The notes beneath the pieces were generated by a model. That model made no database searches. It was not told the DNA's origin and was given only the letters and a program-made list of their open reading frames with translations. Shown one piece after another: positions 34,055-42,825 of a stretch of 64,000 nucleotides of DNA (positions within the stretch are counted from its first letter, which is position 1; each line of letters starts with the position of its first letter). This stretch comes from Acidovorax benzenivorans (lineage in GTDB: Bacteria; Pseudomonadota; Gammaproteobacteria; Burkholderiales; Burkholderiaceae_C), in assembly GCF_028680575.1 (NCBI RefSeq), contig NZ_JAPCKI010000003.1:62001-126000 (forward strand). The letters are read 5' to 3'. The position numbers were made by a program, and so were the translations under genes.

Positions 34055-34100
34055 ATTGATTCTACCCGCCTGCCAGATGGCCGTCATAACGGCCCTGGTA

Positions 34101-34832
34101 TTACCTGCATACGGATTGGGCTGCCGCCACGATGCGACCCGAGGCGTCCTGCACCCAGCCCACGAGGTGCAGCCGCTCGGCCTGCGCGCCATCAGGGATG
34201 CGCATGGAGCGGGTCTCCATCCACGCCCACGGCTTGCCTTTGCTGCGTGCAGACCGGTGGGCCTGGGTCCAGGAACCATCGAACTGGTTGCGCACGATGT
34301 AGCGGGGCACGACCGTGCCTTCGGTGCCTGCGGGGATGGACTCCACCAGCAGCAGGTAGAAGGAATGGGCGAGGGGCGTGGCCGTTGTCTTGCGCTGCGG
34401 CGCTGCAGGGGACGGGGTGAACGCAATGCCCGTACCCAGGTAGTCGTTGAAAGCCACCCCATGGGCCACACGCAGTTGGGCGCGTTCTGCCCCATCGACC
34501 GGGTTGACATACACATCGGTGGTGGCGGGGGGCTTGCGCCCCAGAGCCTGCAGGCGGGGCAGGGCATCGGCCGTGGCCGCCGCCGACAAGGGCGCTTCAT
34601 CGCCCGCCTTGCCGGGCACGATCCAGTCCAGCACCACGGCACTGGCATGGGCCGATGGTGCCGGGGTGGTCGCATCGCCCCAGCAGGCCTCGCAGTCGGC
34701 GCTGATGAAGCGCTCGAAGACGGCCACGGGCCTTGGGGTGCCATCGCTGCTGCAACTGGCCTGGGCCAGCGCCTGGGGGGCATGCGCCAGTGCCAGCCAC
34801 AGGCTGGCCAGGGTGAGGGCAGTGTTTTTCAT
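34101..34832 (-). CDS. Exported protein of unknown function with a CxxC motif
   Basis: A 243-residue protein that I do not recognise as a characterised family. It begins with a signal peptide (MKNTALTLASLWLALAHAPQALAQA). The mature part has PVAVFERFISADCEACWGD, a thioredoxin-like beta strand followed by C-E-A-C, and ends with a lone Cys (SVCR). This suggests a periplasmic redox-fold or disulfide-containing protein, but no catalytic neighbour or partner is visible. It is transcribed alone, divergent from uvrD (43 bp away), with its own terminator. Confidence 0.75.
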   Translation of the reverse strand: MKNTALTLASLWLALAHAPQALAQASCSSDGTPRPVAVFERFISADCEACWGDATTPAPSAHASAVVLDWIVPGKAGDEAPLSAAATADALPRLQALGRKPPATTDVYVNPVDGAERAQLRVAHGVAFNDYLGTGIAFTPSPAAPQRKTTATPLAHSFYLLLVESIPAGTEGTVVPRYIVRNQFDGSWTQAHRSARSKGKPWAWMETRSMRIPDGAQAERLHLVGWVQDASGRIVAAAQSVCR

Positions 34833-34875
34833 GGTGTGGGGCAGCGTGGGGCGGGGTGCTTTCTACAATGGCTGG

Positions 34876-37329
34876 ATGTTCCCACAAGACCCGTTTTCGG
34901 GTGTGCCAGATGCTCTGGTGCCCCCACACTCCGGTGCGCCCTCGGCCGCATCCCCCCTTCTGGCCAACCTGAACGACGAGCAACTGGCTGCGGTGACGTT
35001 GCCCGCAGGCCACGCGCTCATCCTGGCGGGCGCCGGGTCGGGCAAGACCCGGGTGCTCACCACCCGCATTGCCTGGCTGCTGCAAAACGGTTACGCCACG
35101 CCGGGCGGCATCTTGGCCGTCACCTTCACCAACAAGGCCGCCAAGGAGATGGTGGCACGCCTGTCGGCCATGCTGCCGGTCAACGTGCGCGGCATGTGGA
35201 TTGGCACCTTCCACGGCCTGTGCAACCGTTTGCTGCGCGCGCACCACAAGGCGGCAGGGCTGGCGCAGACCTTCCAGATCCTCGACACGCAAGACCAGCT
35301 CTCGGCCATCAAGCGCCTGTGCAAGCAGCACAACGTGGACGACGAGCGTTTTCCGCCCAAGCAGCTCGCGTACTTCATCGCCAACTGCAAGGAAGAAGGT
35401 CTGCGCCCCGCCAACGTGGAGGCCCACGACAGCGACGCGCGCAAGAAGGTTGAGATCTACCAGCTGTACGAAGAGCAATGCCAGCGCGAAGGTGTGGTGG
35501 ACTTTGGCGAGCTGATGCTGCGCAGCTACGAGCTGCTGCGCGACAACGACCCCATCCGCGAGCATTACCAGCGCCGTTTTCAGCACATCCTGGTCGATGA
35601 GTTCCAGGACACCAACAAGCTGCAGTACGCCTGGCTCAAGCAACTGGCGGGCAACGAGGTGGGCGGGCGCTTTGAGGCGCGCGGCAGCGTGATTGCCGTG
35701 GGCGACGACGACCAGAGCATCTACGCCTTCCGTGGTGCGCGCGTGGGCAACATGACCGACTTTGTGCGCGAGTTCGACGTGCAGCGCCAGATCAAGCTGG
35801 AGCAGAACTACCGCAGCTACAGCAACATTCTCGACTCGGCCAACCACCTCATCAGCCACAACAGCCGCCGCCTGGGCAAGAACCTGCGCACCACGCAGGG
35901 CGCGGGCGAGCCCGTGCGCGTGTACGAGGCCAGCTCCGACCTGGCCGAGGCGCAGTGGATGGTCGACGAGATCAAGCAACTGGTGCGCAATGACGGCTTT
36001 GAGCGCAAAGAGATTGCCGTGCTCTACCGCAGCAACGCGCAAAGCCGGGTGATCGAATCGGCCCTTTTCAATGCCAGCGTGCCCTACCGCGTGTACGGCG
36101 GGTTGCGGTTTTTTGAGCGCGCTGAAATCAAGCACGCACTGGCGTATTTGCGCCTGCTGGAGAACCCGCACGACGACACCAGCTTCACGCGTGTCGTCAA
36201 CTTTCCGCCGCGCGGTATTGGCGCGCGCAGTATCGAGGTGCTGCAGGACGCCGCCCGTGCCGCAGGCTGCTCGCTGCACGACGCCGTGAGCGCCGTGCCC
36301 GGCAAGGCGGGCGCCAACCTGGGCGCGTTTGTGGCCATGGTGGACGTGCTGCGCGAGCAAACGCAGGGCCTGAACCTGCGCGGCATCATCGAGCAGATGC
36401 TCGAATCCACGGGGCTGGTGGAGCACTTCCGCACCGAAAAGGAAGGCGCCGACCGCATCGAGAACTTGCAGGAACTCGTCAACGCCGCCGAGAGCTTTGT
36501 CACGCAAGAAGGCTTTGGCCGCGACGCCGTGGCTCTGCCGCTCGATGAGCACGGCACGCCTTTGGCGCAAAGCACGGTGAGCCAAGGGCTGGACCCCAAT
36601 GCGCCCGTGCTCGACGAACCTTTGAAGCCAGCCAGCCCCGGCATCGTGGACGCCGACACTGGCGAAACCCTCTCACCCCTGGCCGCCTTCCTCACCCACG
36701 CCGCGCTGGAGGCGGGCGACAACCAGGCCCAGGCCGGGCAAGACGCCGTGCAACTCATGACCGTGCACGCCAGCAAGGGGCTGGAGTTTGACGGTGTGTT
36801 CATCGGCGGCATGGAAGAAGGCCTGTTCCCCCACGAGAACTCCGCCAGCGACCGCGATGGTCTGGAGGAAGAACGCCGCCTGATGTACGTGGCCATCACC
36901 CGCGCGCGCAAGCGCCTGTACCTGAGCCACTCGCAAACACGCATGCTGCACGGCCAGACGCGCTACAACATCAAGAGCCGCTTCTTTGACGAACTGCCCG
37001 AGGCAGCGCTCAAGTGGATCACGCCCAAGCAGCAGGGGTTTGGATCGTATGCTCCTAATTCAGGAGCTGGTGGCGCTTATGGATCGGGCGCTAGAGGCCA
37101 ATTTGGCTTCAAATCCGAGACGTTCGCCAGCCCGCCCGTACCCGTGCAGAAGACCACACCGTCGCACGGTCTGCGCGCAGGCATCAACGTGTTCCACACC
37201 AAGTTCGGCGAAGGCAAGGTGCTGGCCATTGAGGGCACGGGCGACGACGCGCGTGCGCAGGTCAACTTTCCGCGCCACGGCACCAAGTGGCTGGCGTTGT
37301 CGGTGGCCAAGCTGACCATCGTCGATTGA
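34876..37329 (+). CDS. uvrD: UvrD/PcrA/Rep family ATP-dependent 3'-5' DNA helicase
   Basis: An 817-residue SF1A helicase used in nucleotide-excision and mismatch repair. Motifs are LNDEQLAAV (Q motif), Walker A GAGSGKT at 52-58, Ia AVTFTNKAAKEM, Walker B VDEFQDTN (about 241), GDDDQSIYAFRGA (III), QNYRS (IV), VHASKGLEFDGVFIGGMEEGLFPH (V) and LMYVAITRARK (VI). The C-terminal part after residue 720 is a flexible linker followed by a Tudor-like end (GTKWLALSVAKLTIVD). The linker (about residues 725-746) appears to be encoded by an in-frame copy of a dispersed repeat. The last 83 bp before the stop codon are duplicated at 44431-44513. ATG 34876 begins the family-typical N-terminus. Confidence 0.95.
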   Translation: MFPQDPFSGVPDALVPPHSGAPSAASPLLANLNDEQLAAVTLPAGHALILAGAGSGKTRVLTTRIAWLLQNGYATPGGILAVTFTNKAAKEMVARLSAMLPVNVRGMWIGTFHGLCNRLLRAHHKAAGLAQTFQILDTQDQLSAIKRLCKQHNVDDERFPPKQLAYFIANCKEEGLRPANVEAHDSDARKKVEIYQLYEEQCQREGVVDFGELMLRSYELLRDNDPIREHYQRRFQHILVDEFQDTNKLQYAWLKQLAGNEVGGRFEARGSVIAVGDDDQSIYAFRGARVGNMTDFVREFDVQRQIKLEQNYRSYSNILDSANHLISHNSRRLGKNLRTTQGAGEPVRVYEASSDLAEAQWMVDEIKQLVRNDGFERKEIAVLYRSNAQSRVIESALFNASVPYRVYGGLRFFERAEIKHALAYLRLLENPHDDTSFTRVVNFPPRGIGARSIEVLQDAARAAGCSLHDAVSAVPGKAGANLGAFVAMVDVLREQTQGLNLRGIIEQMLESTGLVEHFRTEKEGADRIENLQELVNAAESFVTQEGFGRDAVALPLDEHGTPLAQSTVSQGLDPNAPVLDEPLKPASPGIVDADTGETLSPLAAFLTHAALEAGDNQAQAGQDAVQLMTVHASKGLEFDGVFIGGMEEGLFPHENSASDRDGLEEERRLMYVAITRARKRLYLSHSQTRMLHGQTRYNIKSRFFDELPEAALKWITPKQQGFGSYAPNSGAGGAYGSGARGQFGFKSETFASPPVPVQKTTPSHGLRAGINVFHTKFGEGKVLAIEGTGDDARAQVNFPRHGTKWLALSVAKLTIVD
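37048..37113 (+). repeat. Copy of a Comamonadaceae dispersed repeat inside uvrD
   Basis: The 66-bp stretch has the core GCGCTTA-N9-GCGCTAGAGGC followed by AATTTGGCTTC. A second copy in opposite orientation lies at 52931-52992: over the 26-nt core 19 bases agree, and both continue into a CTTCAAAT/CTCAAAT end. Here it is translated as SGAGGAYGSGARGQFGF, a Gly-rich linker. I know this motif as a frequent intergenic element in this family; that recollection needs a genome search. Confidence 0.65.
37241..37323 (+). repeat. Left copy of an 83-bp direct repeat (uvrD 3' end)
   Basis: It aligns without gaps to 44431-44513, 75 of 83 bases identical (counted by eye), same orientation and same reading frame. 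This copy is the functional end of uvrD. Confidence 0.9.
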
Positions 37330-37452
37330 AGAGCAGGGCCTTGCCGGGCCCGCTTTGGAAGAGTGGGCTTCCCAACAGCCTGCGCCCGCGCCGCTTTGGC
37401 TGGCGCCTGGGTCCTGGCGCTGGCCCCGCGCCGGACCCATGGCACCGGTGAC

Positions 37453-38430
37453 TCAATCCACCTTGATGTTGCGTGCCTTGACCACGCGGCTGTAGATCTC
37501 CGCGTCTCGGCGCACCATCGCGGCCATCTCTGCGCGTGTCACACCCAGGGGCTCGCTGTGCAGTTCCTTGATGCGGCGTGAGAGATCGGGGTCCTTGCTG
37601 GCCTCGACCAGCAAGGCGTTGAAGCGGGTGAGGATGGGCTGGGGCGTGGCCGCAGGAGCCCAGATGCCGTGCCAGGACATCATCGAGAAACCGGGCATCA
37701 CCTCCGACAGCGTGGGCACGTCGGGCAGCGCGGGGTGGCGTGTGGGGCCCGAGTAGGCGAGTGCCTGCACCTTGCCGCTGCTGATCAGCTGGTAGCCGGT
37801 GGCGATGGGCTCCATCAGCGTGTCCACCTGGCCGCCCACCAGGTCGGCGATGGGGCTGGCGCGGTAGGGCACATGCAGCATGTCGATGCCGACCTCGTCC
37901 TTGAGCGATTCCACGATCAGTTGCGAGGGGCTGCCCGCGCCGTACGAGGCGTGCGAGTAGGTGCCCGGCTTGGCCTTGGCGGCGGCCACCAGGTCCTTGA
38001 CGGTCTTGGCGGGGAACTTGTTGGTGGCGATCAGCACCAGGCCTTGGCGCATGGTGGTGGCCACGGGCACCAGGTCCTTGTCGGGGTCGAAGGGCAGCTT
38101 GCTGTAGATGTAGGGGTTGATCGTGAACGCCGTGGACAGGTTGTAGAGGAAGGTGTAGCCATCCGCTGGCGCCTTGGCCACCGTGTCCGAGGCCAGGTTA
38201 CCGGCCGTGCCGGGCCTGTTGTCGATCACCACGGGCACGCCGAGCTTCCTGCCCGCGTACTCGCCGTACATGCGGGCGAAGATGTCCGGTGGCGTGCCGG
38301 GCGCAAAGCCCACCACGATCTTGATGGGCTTGTTCGGCCATTCGCCGCCCTGGGCCAGGGCCGTGCCAGCGCTGGCGGCCATCAGCAACCCCGTTGCCAG
38401 CCCCAGCATCTTTTTCATGTTCCAACGCAT
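37453..38430 (-). CDS. Bug/TctC family solute-binding protein (first of two)
   Basis: A 325-residue periplasmic receptor. A signal peptide (KKMLGLATGLLMAASAGTALAQ) is followed by WPNKPIKIVVGFAPGTPPDIFARMYGEYAGRKLG and VVIDNRPGTAGNLASDTVAKAPADGYTFL, the hallmark of the Bug family. Bug proteins bind carboxylates (tricarboxylates, amino or aromatic acids) for tripartite tricarboxylate transporters. GGAG lies about 8 bp before ATG 38430. It is the last gene of the catabolic operon, 388 bp behind the second Bug gene. No TctA/TctB membrane genes are in the window, so it must use a permease encoded elsewhere. Confidence 0.93.
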   Translation of the reverse strand: MRWNMKKMLGLATGLLMAASAGTALAQGGEWPNKPIKIVVGFAPGTPPDIFARMYGEYAGRKLGVPVVIDNRPGTAGNLASDTVAKAPADGYTFLYNLSTAFTINPYIYSKLPFDPDKDLVPVATTMRQGLVLIATNKFPAKTVKDLVAAAKAKPGTYSHASYGAGSPSQLIVESLKDEVGIDMLHVPYRASPIADLVGGQVDTLMEPIATGYQLISSGKVQALAYSGPTRHPALPDVPTLSEVMPGFSMMSWHGIWAPAATPQPILTRFNALLVEASKDPDLSRRIKELHSEPLGVTRAEMAAMVRRDAEIYSRVVKARNIKVD

Positions 38431-38818
38431 TTTTGTCTCCTGTCGCGGGTTCTGGCCCGCTTGTGTGTCCGTTCCGTGGTGCTGCGCCTGTGCGCCGCAG
38501 CGTGGGGGGCTATCCGTCAATCGTTGGCATCACTCCTTTCGTGTCGGGCATGGCTGCGCCAGAGCCGCTCCCGATCCGGGCTGGCTGTGGGGGGATTCAA
38601 GGCCTGCTTCAGGTATCAGTTAGTTGTTCATTGCGCTGCGCGCCACCCTTGACGCATGAAACTGGCGCGGCCACGGCCAGTGCTCCCGCGCAAGGGCCGC
38701 CCCGCCGCGAAGGCGGCGTATCCAGCACATGCGCTGGGTGCGTTCCCCTCCCGCATTGCGCAGCAAGGCGAGAGAGGGGGAAGGCGCGAAGCGACTCTCA
38801 GGGGGGGGCTTCATTTCT
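38431..38818 (-). other. 388-bp gap between the two Bug genes, with a probable intergenic repeat
   Basis: No gene is supported. From about 38640 to 38818 the sequence, read on the minus strand, is a GC-rich mosaic (for example GCCTTCCCCCT, ACGCCGCCTTCGCGGCG, CCCTTGCGCGGGAGCACTGG). It resembles a long interspersed intergenic element common in Comamonadaceae; I cannot verify this here. It includes the hairpin CGCCGCC-TTC-GCGGCG. It separates Bug1 from the upstream operon and may carry a separate promoter. Confidence 0.4.
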
Positions 38819-39772
38819 CTAGTCCACCTGGGCACCGGAGCGCCGCACGGCCTCGCCCCATTTGGCGATCTCCGCCGTGCCGAAGGCGGCCATCTCGGCG
38901 GCATTCATCGCGGCAGACTCGATGCCCTGCGCAGCCAGCTTCTCGCGCACCTCGGCCTGGGCCAGCACGGCCTGCGTGGCATCCAGCAGGGGGCCGCGCT
39001 GCGCGGCGGGCATGGACGCGGGCGCATACAGCATGAACCAGGCGACGAGGTCGAAGTCCGCCACGCCCTGCTCGGCCAGCGTGGGCACGTCGGGTGCGGC
39101 CGCGCTGCGCTTTGCGCTCGATACACCCAGCGCGCGCAGCTTGCCCGCACGGATGTGCGGCAGCACGGCGGCCGGGTGGTAGAACATGAACTGCACGTTG
39201 CCAGCCATCACCTCGGTGAGCGCCTGCGCGCCATCGCGGTAGGGCACGTGCACGAAGTCCTTGGCCAGGCGGATGTTCAGCGTCTCGCCCGCGAGGTGGC
39301 CCGAGGTGCCATTGCCCGCCGACGCGAAGCTCACGGCCTTGCCGCTGGCCTGGCGCAGGTCGGCCATGCCCTTCCAGGGGGCGCTGGCCGGTACCACCAG
39401 CAGGGTGGGCGTAGCGCCCGCAAAGCCCAACGGCACGAAGTCGCGCAGCGGTTGGTAAGGCAGCTTCTTGTACAGCGTGGGGTTGATGGCGTGGGTGCCC
39501 ACGGTGCCCATGAGCAGCGTGTTCGCATCGGCGCCCGCACGGGCCACCATCTCGCTGCCGATGGTGCCGCCCGCGCCAGGCTTGTTCTCCACGATCACCG
39601 TCTGCCCGAGCTGGCGGCCCAGGGCCTCGGCCAGCACCCGGCCCACGATGTCGGTCGAGGTGCCGGCGGCAAAGGGCACGACCAGCTTGATCGGGCGGGC
39701 GCTGCCCTGCGCGCTGGCACCGGCGGCCAGTAGCGCCAGTGAGGTGGCGGCAAGGATCTGGCGGCGCTTCAT
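38819..39772 (-). CDS. Bug/TctC family solute-binding protein (second of two)
   Basis: A 317-residue periplasmic receptor with a signal peptide (MKRRQILAATSLALLAAGASAQ, weakly Tat-like). The Bug core is RPIKLVVPFAAGTSTDIVGRVLAEALGRQLGQTVIVENKPGAGGTIGSEMVA, with HVPYRDGAQALTEVMAGNVQFMF near residue 170. The two loops that hold the carboxylate (FAAGTSTD and PGAGGTIGS) differ from those of the 37453-38430 protein (FAPGTPPD, PGTAGNLAS), so the two probably bind different ligands. Its ATG overlaps the stop of the citryl-CoA lyase-like gene by 4 nt (39769-39772), which ties it firmly to that operon. Confidence 0.93.
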   Translation of the reverse strand: MKRRQILAATSLALLAAGASAQGSARPIKLVVPFAAGTSTDIVGRVLAEALGRQLGQTVIVENKPGAGGTIGSEMVARAGADANTLLMGTVGTHAINPTLYKKLPYQPLRDFVPLGFAGATPTLLVVPASAPWKGMADLRQASGKAVSFASAGNGTSGHLAGETLNIRLAKDFVHVPYRDGAQALTEVMAGNVQFMFYHPAAVLPHIRAGKLRALGVSSAKRSAAAPDVPTLAEQGVADFDLVAWFMLYAPASMPAAQRGPLLDATQAVLAQAEVREKLAAQGIESAAMNAAEMAAFGTAEIAKWGEAVRRSGAQVD

Positions 39773-40575
39773 GGCGCCTCCCCAAAGCCGTCGGGCACGC
39801 TGCCCTCGTACTGCAGCTCGCGCGTGGCCTGGTAAGACAAGGCAAAGCCGCTCGGCGTCTCGGCCTCTTCGGCCAGGTGGGCGATGAGGCCCGCCGTGCG
39901 CGCCAGGATGGGCACACCACGCAGCGAGGCCACGGGGAAGCCCACGCCCATCAGCACCGCAGGGATCGCTGCCGACACGTTCAGGCGCAGCTCCTTGCCG
40001 ACGATGCCGGGGATCACCTTTTCTAGCGCCTGGGCGATTTGCACGTAGCGCAGGTCGGCGCCCGCTTCGGTGGCCACGGCGATGAGCCGGCCCACGCGCG
40101 GGTCCACTTCCTTGTGCAGCGGGTGGCCATAGCCGGGGATGGAGCGGCGCGCGGCCTTGAGCTCAGTGACCACCGCCGTGGCGGCATCGTCGAGCGTGGC
40201 GCCGGCATCGACCCGCGCCGCCACGTCGGCGAACATGCGGCCCGCGGTTTCCGAGGCCCCCAGGATCACCGAGCCGCAGCCCAGGATGCCGGCGGCCACC
40301 GCGCCCTGCAGCGCATCGGGCGCCGCGGCAAAGGTCATGCGGCTGGCCTGCACACTGGGCACCAGGCCATGCTCGGCAATCGCCACCAGCGTGGCGTTGA
40401 GCACTGCGCTGCAGGCCGCATCGGGCCGGCGGCCGGTGAGCAGCAAAAAGAAGTAGTCGGCGAACGAGAGGTGGCCGATCAGGTCGTTGCACAGGTCCTC
40501 GCCGCGCACGACGATGGTGTGCTCGTTGGAGGTGCAGATGGCGGTGCGCGGGACGGTGGATTTTCCGATTTTCAT
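39769..40575 (-). CDS. Citryl-CoA lyase-like protein (short citrate synthase family)
   Basis: A 268-residue member of the citrate synthase superfamily that lacks the N-terminal part of true citrate synthase. Visible are IVVRGEDLCNDLIGHLSFADYFFLLLTGRRP (the H-L-x-F-x-D-x-F-x-L-L-x-x-x-x-P region), ILGCGSVILGASETAGRMF, and SIPGYGHPLHKEVDPRVGRLI, where GYGHP holds the conserved catalytic histidine. Such proteins are annotated as citryl-CoA lyase, cleaving a 3-hydroxy-acyl-CoA into acetyl-CoA and a 2-oxoacid. Beside a CoA transferase and a ring-cleavage dioxygenase, it may split the CoA ester of a ring-cleavage product. The natural substrate is unknown. Confidence 0.8.
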   Translation of the reverse strand: MKIGKSTVPRTAICTSNEHTIVVRGEDLCNDLIGHLSFADYFFLLLTGRRPDAACSAVLNATLVAIAEHGLVPSVQASRMTFAAAPDALQGAVAAGILGCGSVILGASETAGRMFADVAARVDAGATLDDAATAVVTELKAARRSIPGYGHPLHKEVDPRVGRLIAVATEAGADLRYVQIAQALEKVIPGIVGKELRLNVSAAIPAVLMGVGFPVASLRGVPILARTAGLIAHLAEEAETPSGFALSYQATRELQYEGSVPDGFGEAP

Positions 40576-40585
40576 GGAGTGGCTT

Positions 40586-41479
40586 TCAGGCGTGTTGCGG
40601 TTCGAGGCGGAAGTCGTAGTGCGCCGACCACCAGGGCGCGGCCTGTGCGCTGCCGTCGGGCGCCTGGCCTGCGGGGTGCTGCTCGAAGTCCACGATCAGG
40701 CTGGGGCGCACGCCGAACACCGCGTCCGACTCGATGTACGGGCTGCCCGCCACGAACAGGTGGGTGGTGACCGGCGCATGCGCTGGTGCCGAGACCATCA
40801 TGTGGATGTGGCCGGGGCGGTTGGGGTGGCGGCCCATGCCGTCGAGCATGCGGCCCACGGGGCCGTCCACCGGCACGGGGTAGAAGCTCGGGCGGATAGA
40901 CCAGAACCAGTAGCGGCCCTGGTCATCGGTGCGGATGCGGGCACGCGCGGCCATGCCCGAGCCTTCCACCTGCATGTCGTACACGCCTTCGCCGTCGCCC
41001 GACCAGATGTCGAGCAGCGCGCCTGCCAGCGGTTGGCCGTGCGTGTCGGTCACGCGACCGCTGTAGAAGGTGGGCTCGCCCTTGACGCCTTCGGACAGGT
41101 TGGCGCCCAGCGGCAGCTCGGGTGCACCCTCCCAGTAGTAGGGGCCTTGCACCGTGGCCTCGGTGGCTTCTGTCATGCGCTGGCTGCCTTTGGCGTGGGC
41201 CGTGGCGCGCAGCTGGTCGAGCATCACCACCATCATCGAGGCGCCCAGCGTGTCCGACAGCAGGATGAACTCCTGGCGCTGGCCGGTGCAGGCCTTGCCC
41301 ACGGCGGTGAGGAACTCGATGCCCTGCATCCATTCATCAGGCTTGAGATCCACCTCGCGGATGAAGGCATGCAGGTGTGTGACCAGCGATTCCATGATCT
41401 GCGCGAAGCGCGGGTCGCTGGCGCCGTCCAGGCGTTGCAGCACGGCCTGGGTCAGCTCGTTTTCGTTCGATGGGGTCAT
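40586..41479 (-). CDS. Intradiol ring-cleavage dioxygenase (hydroxyquinol/catechol 1,2-dioxygenase type)
   Basis: A 297-residue non-heme Fe(III) dioxygenase. An N-terminal helical dimerisation domain (residues 1-105, NELTQAVLQRL...) precedes the beta-sandwich. Iron ligands can be placed at Tyr114 (GPYYWEGAP), a Tyr in RPSFYPVPVDGPVG (about 190), and His224 and His226 (GHIHMMV). Family members open catechol, chlorocatechol or hydroxyquinol between the hydroxyls. No maleylacetate reductase or muconate cycloisomerase is nearby. Instead the gene lies between the CoA transferase (40 bp) and the citryl-CoA lyase-like gene (10 bp). ATG 41479 begins the dimerisation domain. Confidence 0.88.
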   Translation of the reverse strand: MTPSNENELTQAVLQRLDGASDPRFAQIMESLVTHLHAFIREVDLKPDEWMQGIEFLTAVGKACTGQRQEFILLSDTLGASMMVVMLDQLRATAHAKGSQRMTEATEATVQGPYYWEGAPELPLGANLSEGVKGEPTFYSGRVTDTHGQPLAGALLDIWSGDGEGVYDMQVEGSGMAARARIRTDDQGRYWFWSIRPSFYPVPVDGPVGRMLDGMGRHPNRPGHIHMMVSAPAHAPVTTHLFVAGSPYIESDAVFGVRPSLIVDFEQHPAGQAPDGSAQAAPWWSAHYDFRLEPQHA

Positions 41480-41519
41480 TGTTCTTGTCTCCGGATGGTT
41501 TTCTTTTTGGAATTGCTTG

Positions 41520-42671
41520 TCAGGTCGTCTGTCCAAGCCGCTGGCGTATCGGCCCGACGATGGTCGCGTTGTCGGCCCCCAGCGTGGGCGGCGCCGTAAC
41601 TTCGAGTGCGCGCTCGCCATCGAAGCTCACGGGCGAGCGGATGGTGCGCCACTCGCCGCCTTCGGGGTGGGGCGCGCTCACTTGCAACTGCAGGTGAAGG
41701 GCCTGCGGGTCTTCCATGGCCTCGCGGGTGTCGTACATGGGGGCGTGTGGCACGTCCTGGGCTTCGAGGCGCTCGCACCAGGTGCTGCGCGTCTGTTCAC
41801 GGAACAGGCCGCTGAGCAGCGCGATCAGGTCCTCCTGGTGAGCGATGCGCGCCTCGCGCGTTGCAAAGCGCGGGTCGTCGAACAGGCGCGGGCGCTCGAT
41901 GGCGTTGGCCAGGCCCTGCCAGAATTTTTCGGGCGAGGACATGTGCAGCGCGATCCACAGGCCGTCGGCGCATTCGAGCACGTAGGACTGCGAGACGCTG
42001 GGGCGGCTGTAGGGGCCCATGACCTCGCCTTCCGAGAAGTAGTGCGTGAACGCATCGAGGTTGAAGTGGCACATGGCTTCGAGCATGGACACCTCGACCT
42101 TGCGACCCACGCCCGTGCGGCCGCGCTCGACGATCGCGCCCAGTACGCCATAGGCGGCATAGAAGCCCGTCATCGCATCGGCCAGCGCCGGGCCCACCAC
42201 GCGGGGGTTGGCGGGGTTCACCAGCAGCTTGAGGAAGGCGCTGGCTGCCTGGGCCACGGTGTCGTAGGCGGGGCGCCCGGCGGCGGGGCCGGTCTGGCCG
42301 AAGCCGCTGATCGCGCAGTACACCAGGCGCGGGTTCAGGCCGCGCAGCCGGGCCTCGCCCGCGCCCAGCCGGTCGGCCGCGCCGGGGCGAAAGTTCTGGA
42401 TGTAGACGTCCGCGTCCTTCACCAGCTCGTCGAACACGGCGGCGTCCTCGGGCAGCTTGGGGTTGAGCGTGATGCTGCGCTTGTTGCGGTTGTAGGTCTG
42501 GAAGTGGGGGCTGTAGAGCCCGCCGCGGAAGGCGCGAAATGGGTCGCCCGCGCCGGGCTGCTCGATCTTGATGACCTCGGCCCCCAGGTCGGCCAGGAAC
42601 ATGCCTGCCGCCGGGCCCGTGATGAACGTGCCTTGTTCCAGCACCTTGATTCCGCTGAGGACTTTGTGCAC
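41520..42671 (-). CDS. CaiB/BaiF family (class III) CoA transferase
   Basis: A 383-residue type III CoA transferase. The opening VLSGIKVLEQGTFITGPAAGMFLADLGAEVIKIEQP is the family signature. The catalytic aspartate is Asp161 (GPALADAMTGFYAAYG), and YNRNKRSITLNPK near residue 62 and the small domain near residues 220-330 are typical. It moves CoA from succinyl-CoA or another donor onto a carboxylate. It is the first gene of the leftward operon and divergent from a LysR regulator, which suggests that its product prepares the substrate for the lyase downstream. Confidence 0.92.
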   Translation of the reverse strand: MHKVLSGIKVLEQGTFITGPAAGMFLADLGAEVIKIEQPGAGDPFRAFRGGLYSPHFQTYNRNKRSITLNPKLPEDAAVFDELVKDADVYIQNFRPGAADRLGAGEARLRGLNPRLVYCAISGFGQTGPAAGRPAYDTVAQAASAFLKLLVNPANPRVVGPALADAMTGFYAAYGVLGAIVERGRTGVGRKVEVSMLEAMCHFNLDAFTHYFSEGEVMGPYSRPSVSQSYVLECADGLWIALHMSSPEKFWQGLANAIERPRLFDDPRFATREARIAHQEDLIALLSGLFREQTRSTWCERLEAQDVPHAPMYDTREAMEDPQALHLQLQVSAPHPEGGEWRTIRSPVSFDGERALEVTAPPTLGADNATIVGPIRQRLGQTT

Positions 42672-42781
42672 CTCGTTGTCTCCTGTCGTTGGATCTTTGG
42701 CCGCCCGGTCTTCAGGGGCGGTCTTGTGGGTTGGAGGCGACTGTAGGGGGCGTACCGACTTCCTGGAAATGATTGTTTTTC

Positions 42782-42805
42782 ATGGTTACCATCGATGACA
42801 TCGAT
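42782..42805. promoter_or_regulatory. Candidate LysR operator between the CoA transferase and its regulator
   Basis: Two adjacent dyads, ATGG-TTA-CCAT (42782-42792) and ATCGAT-GAC-ATCGAT (42791-42805), lie 20-44 bp before the LysR start in the 154-bp divergent region. LysR proteins bind such interrupted dyads near their own promoter. Confidence 0.5.
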
Positions 42806-42825
42806 CAATCACCGGTAGAACCGCC

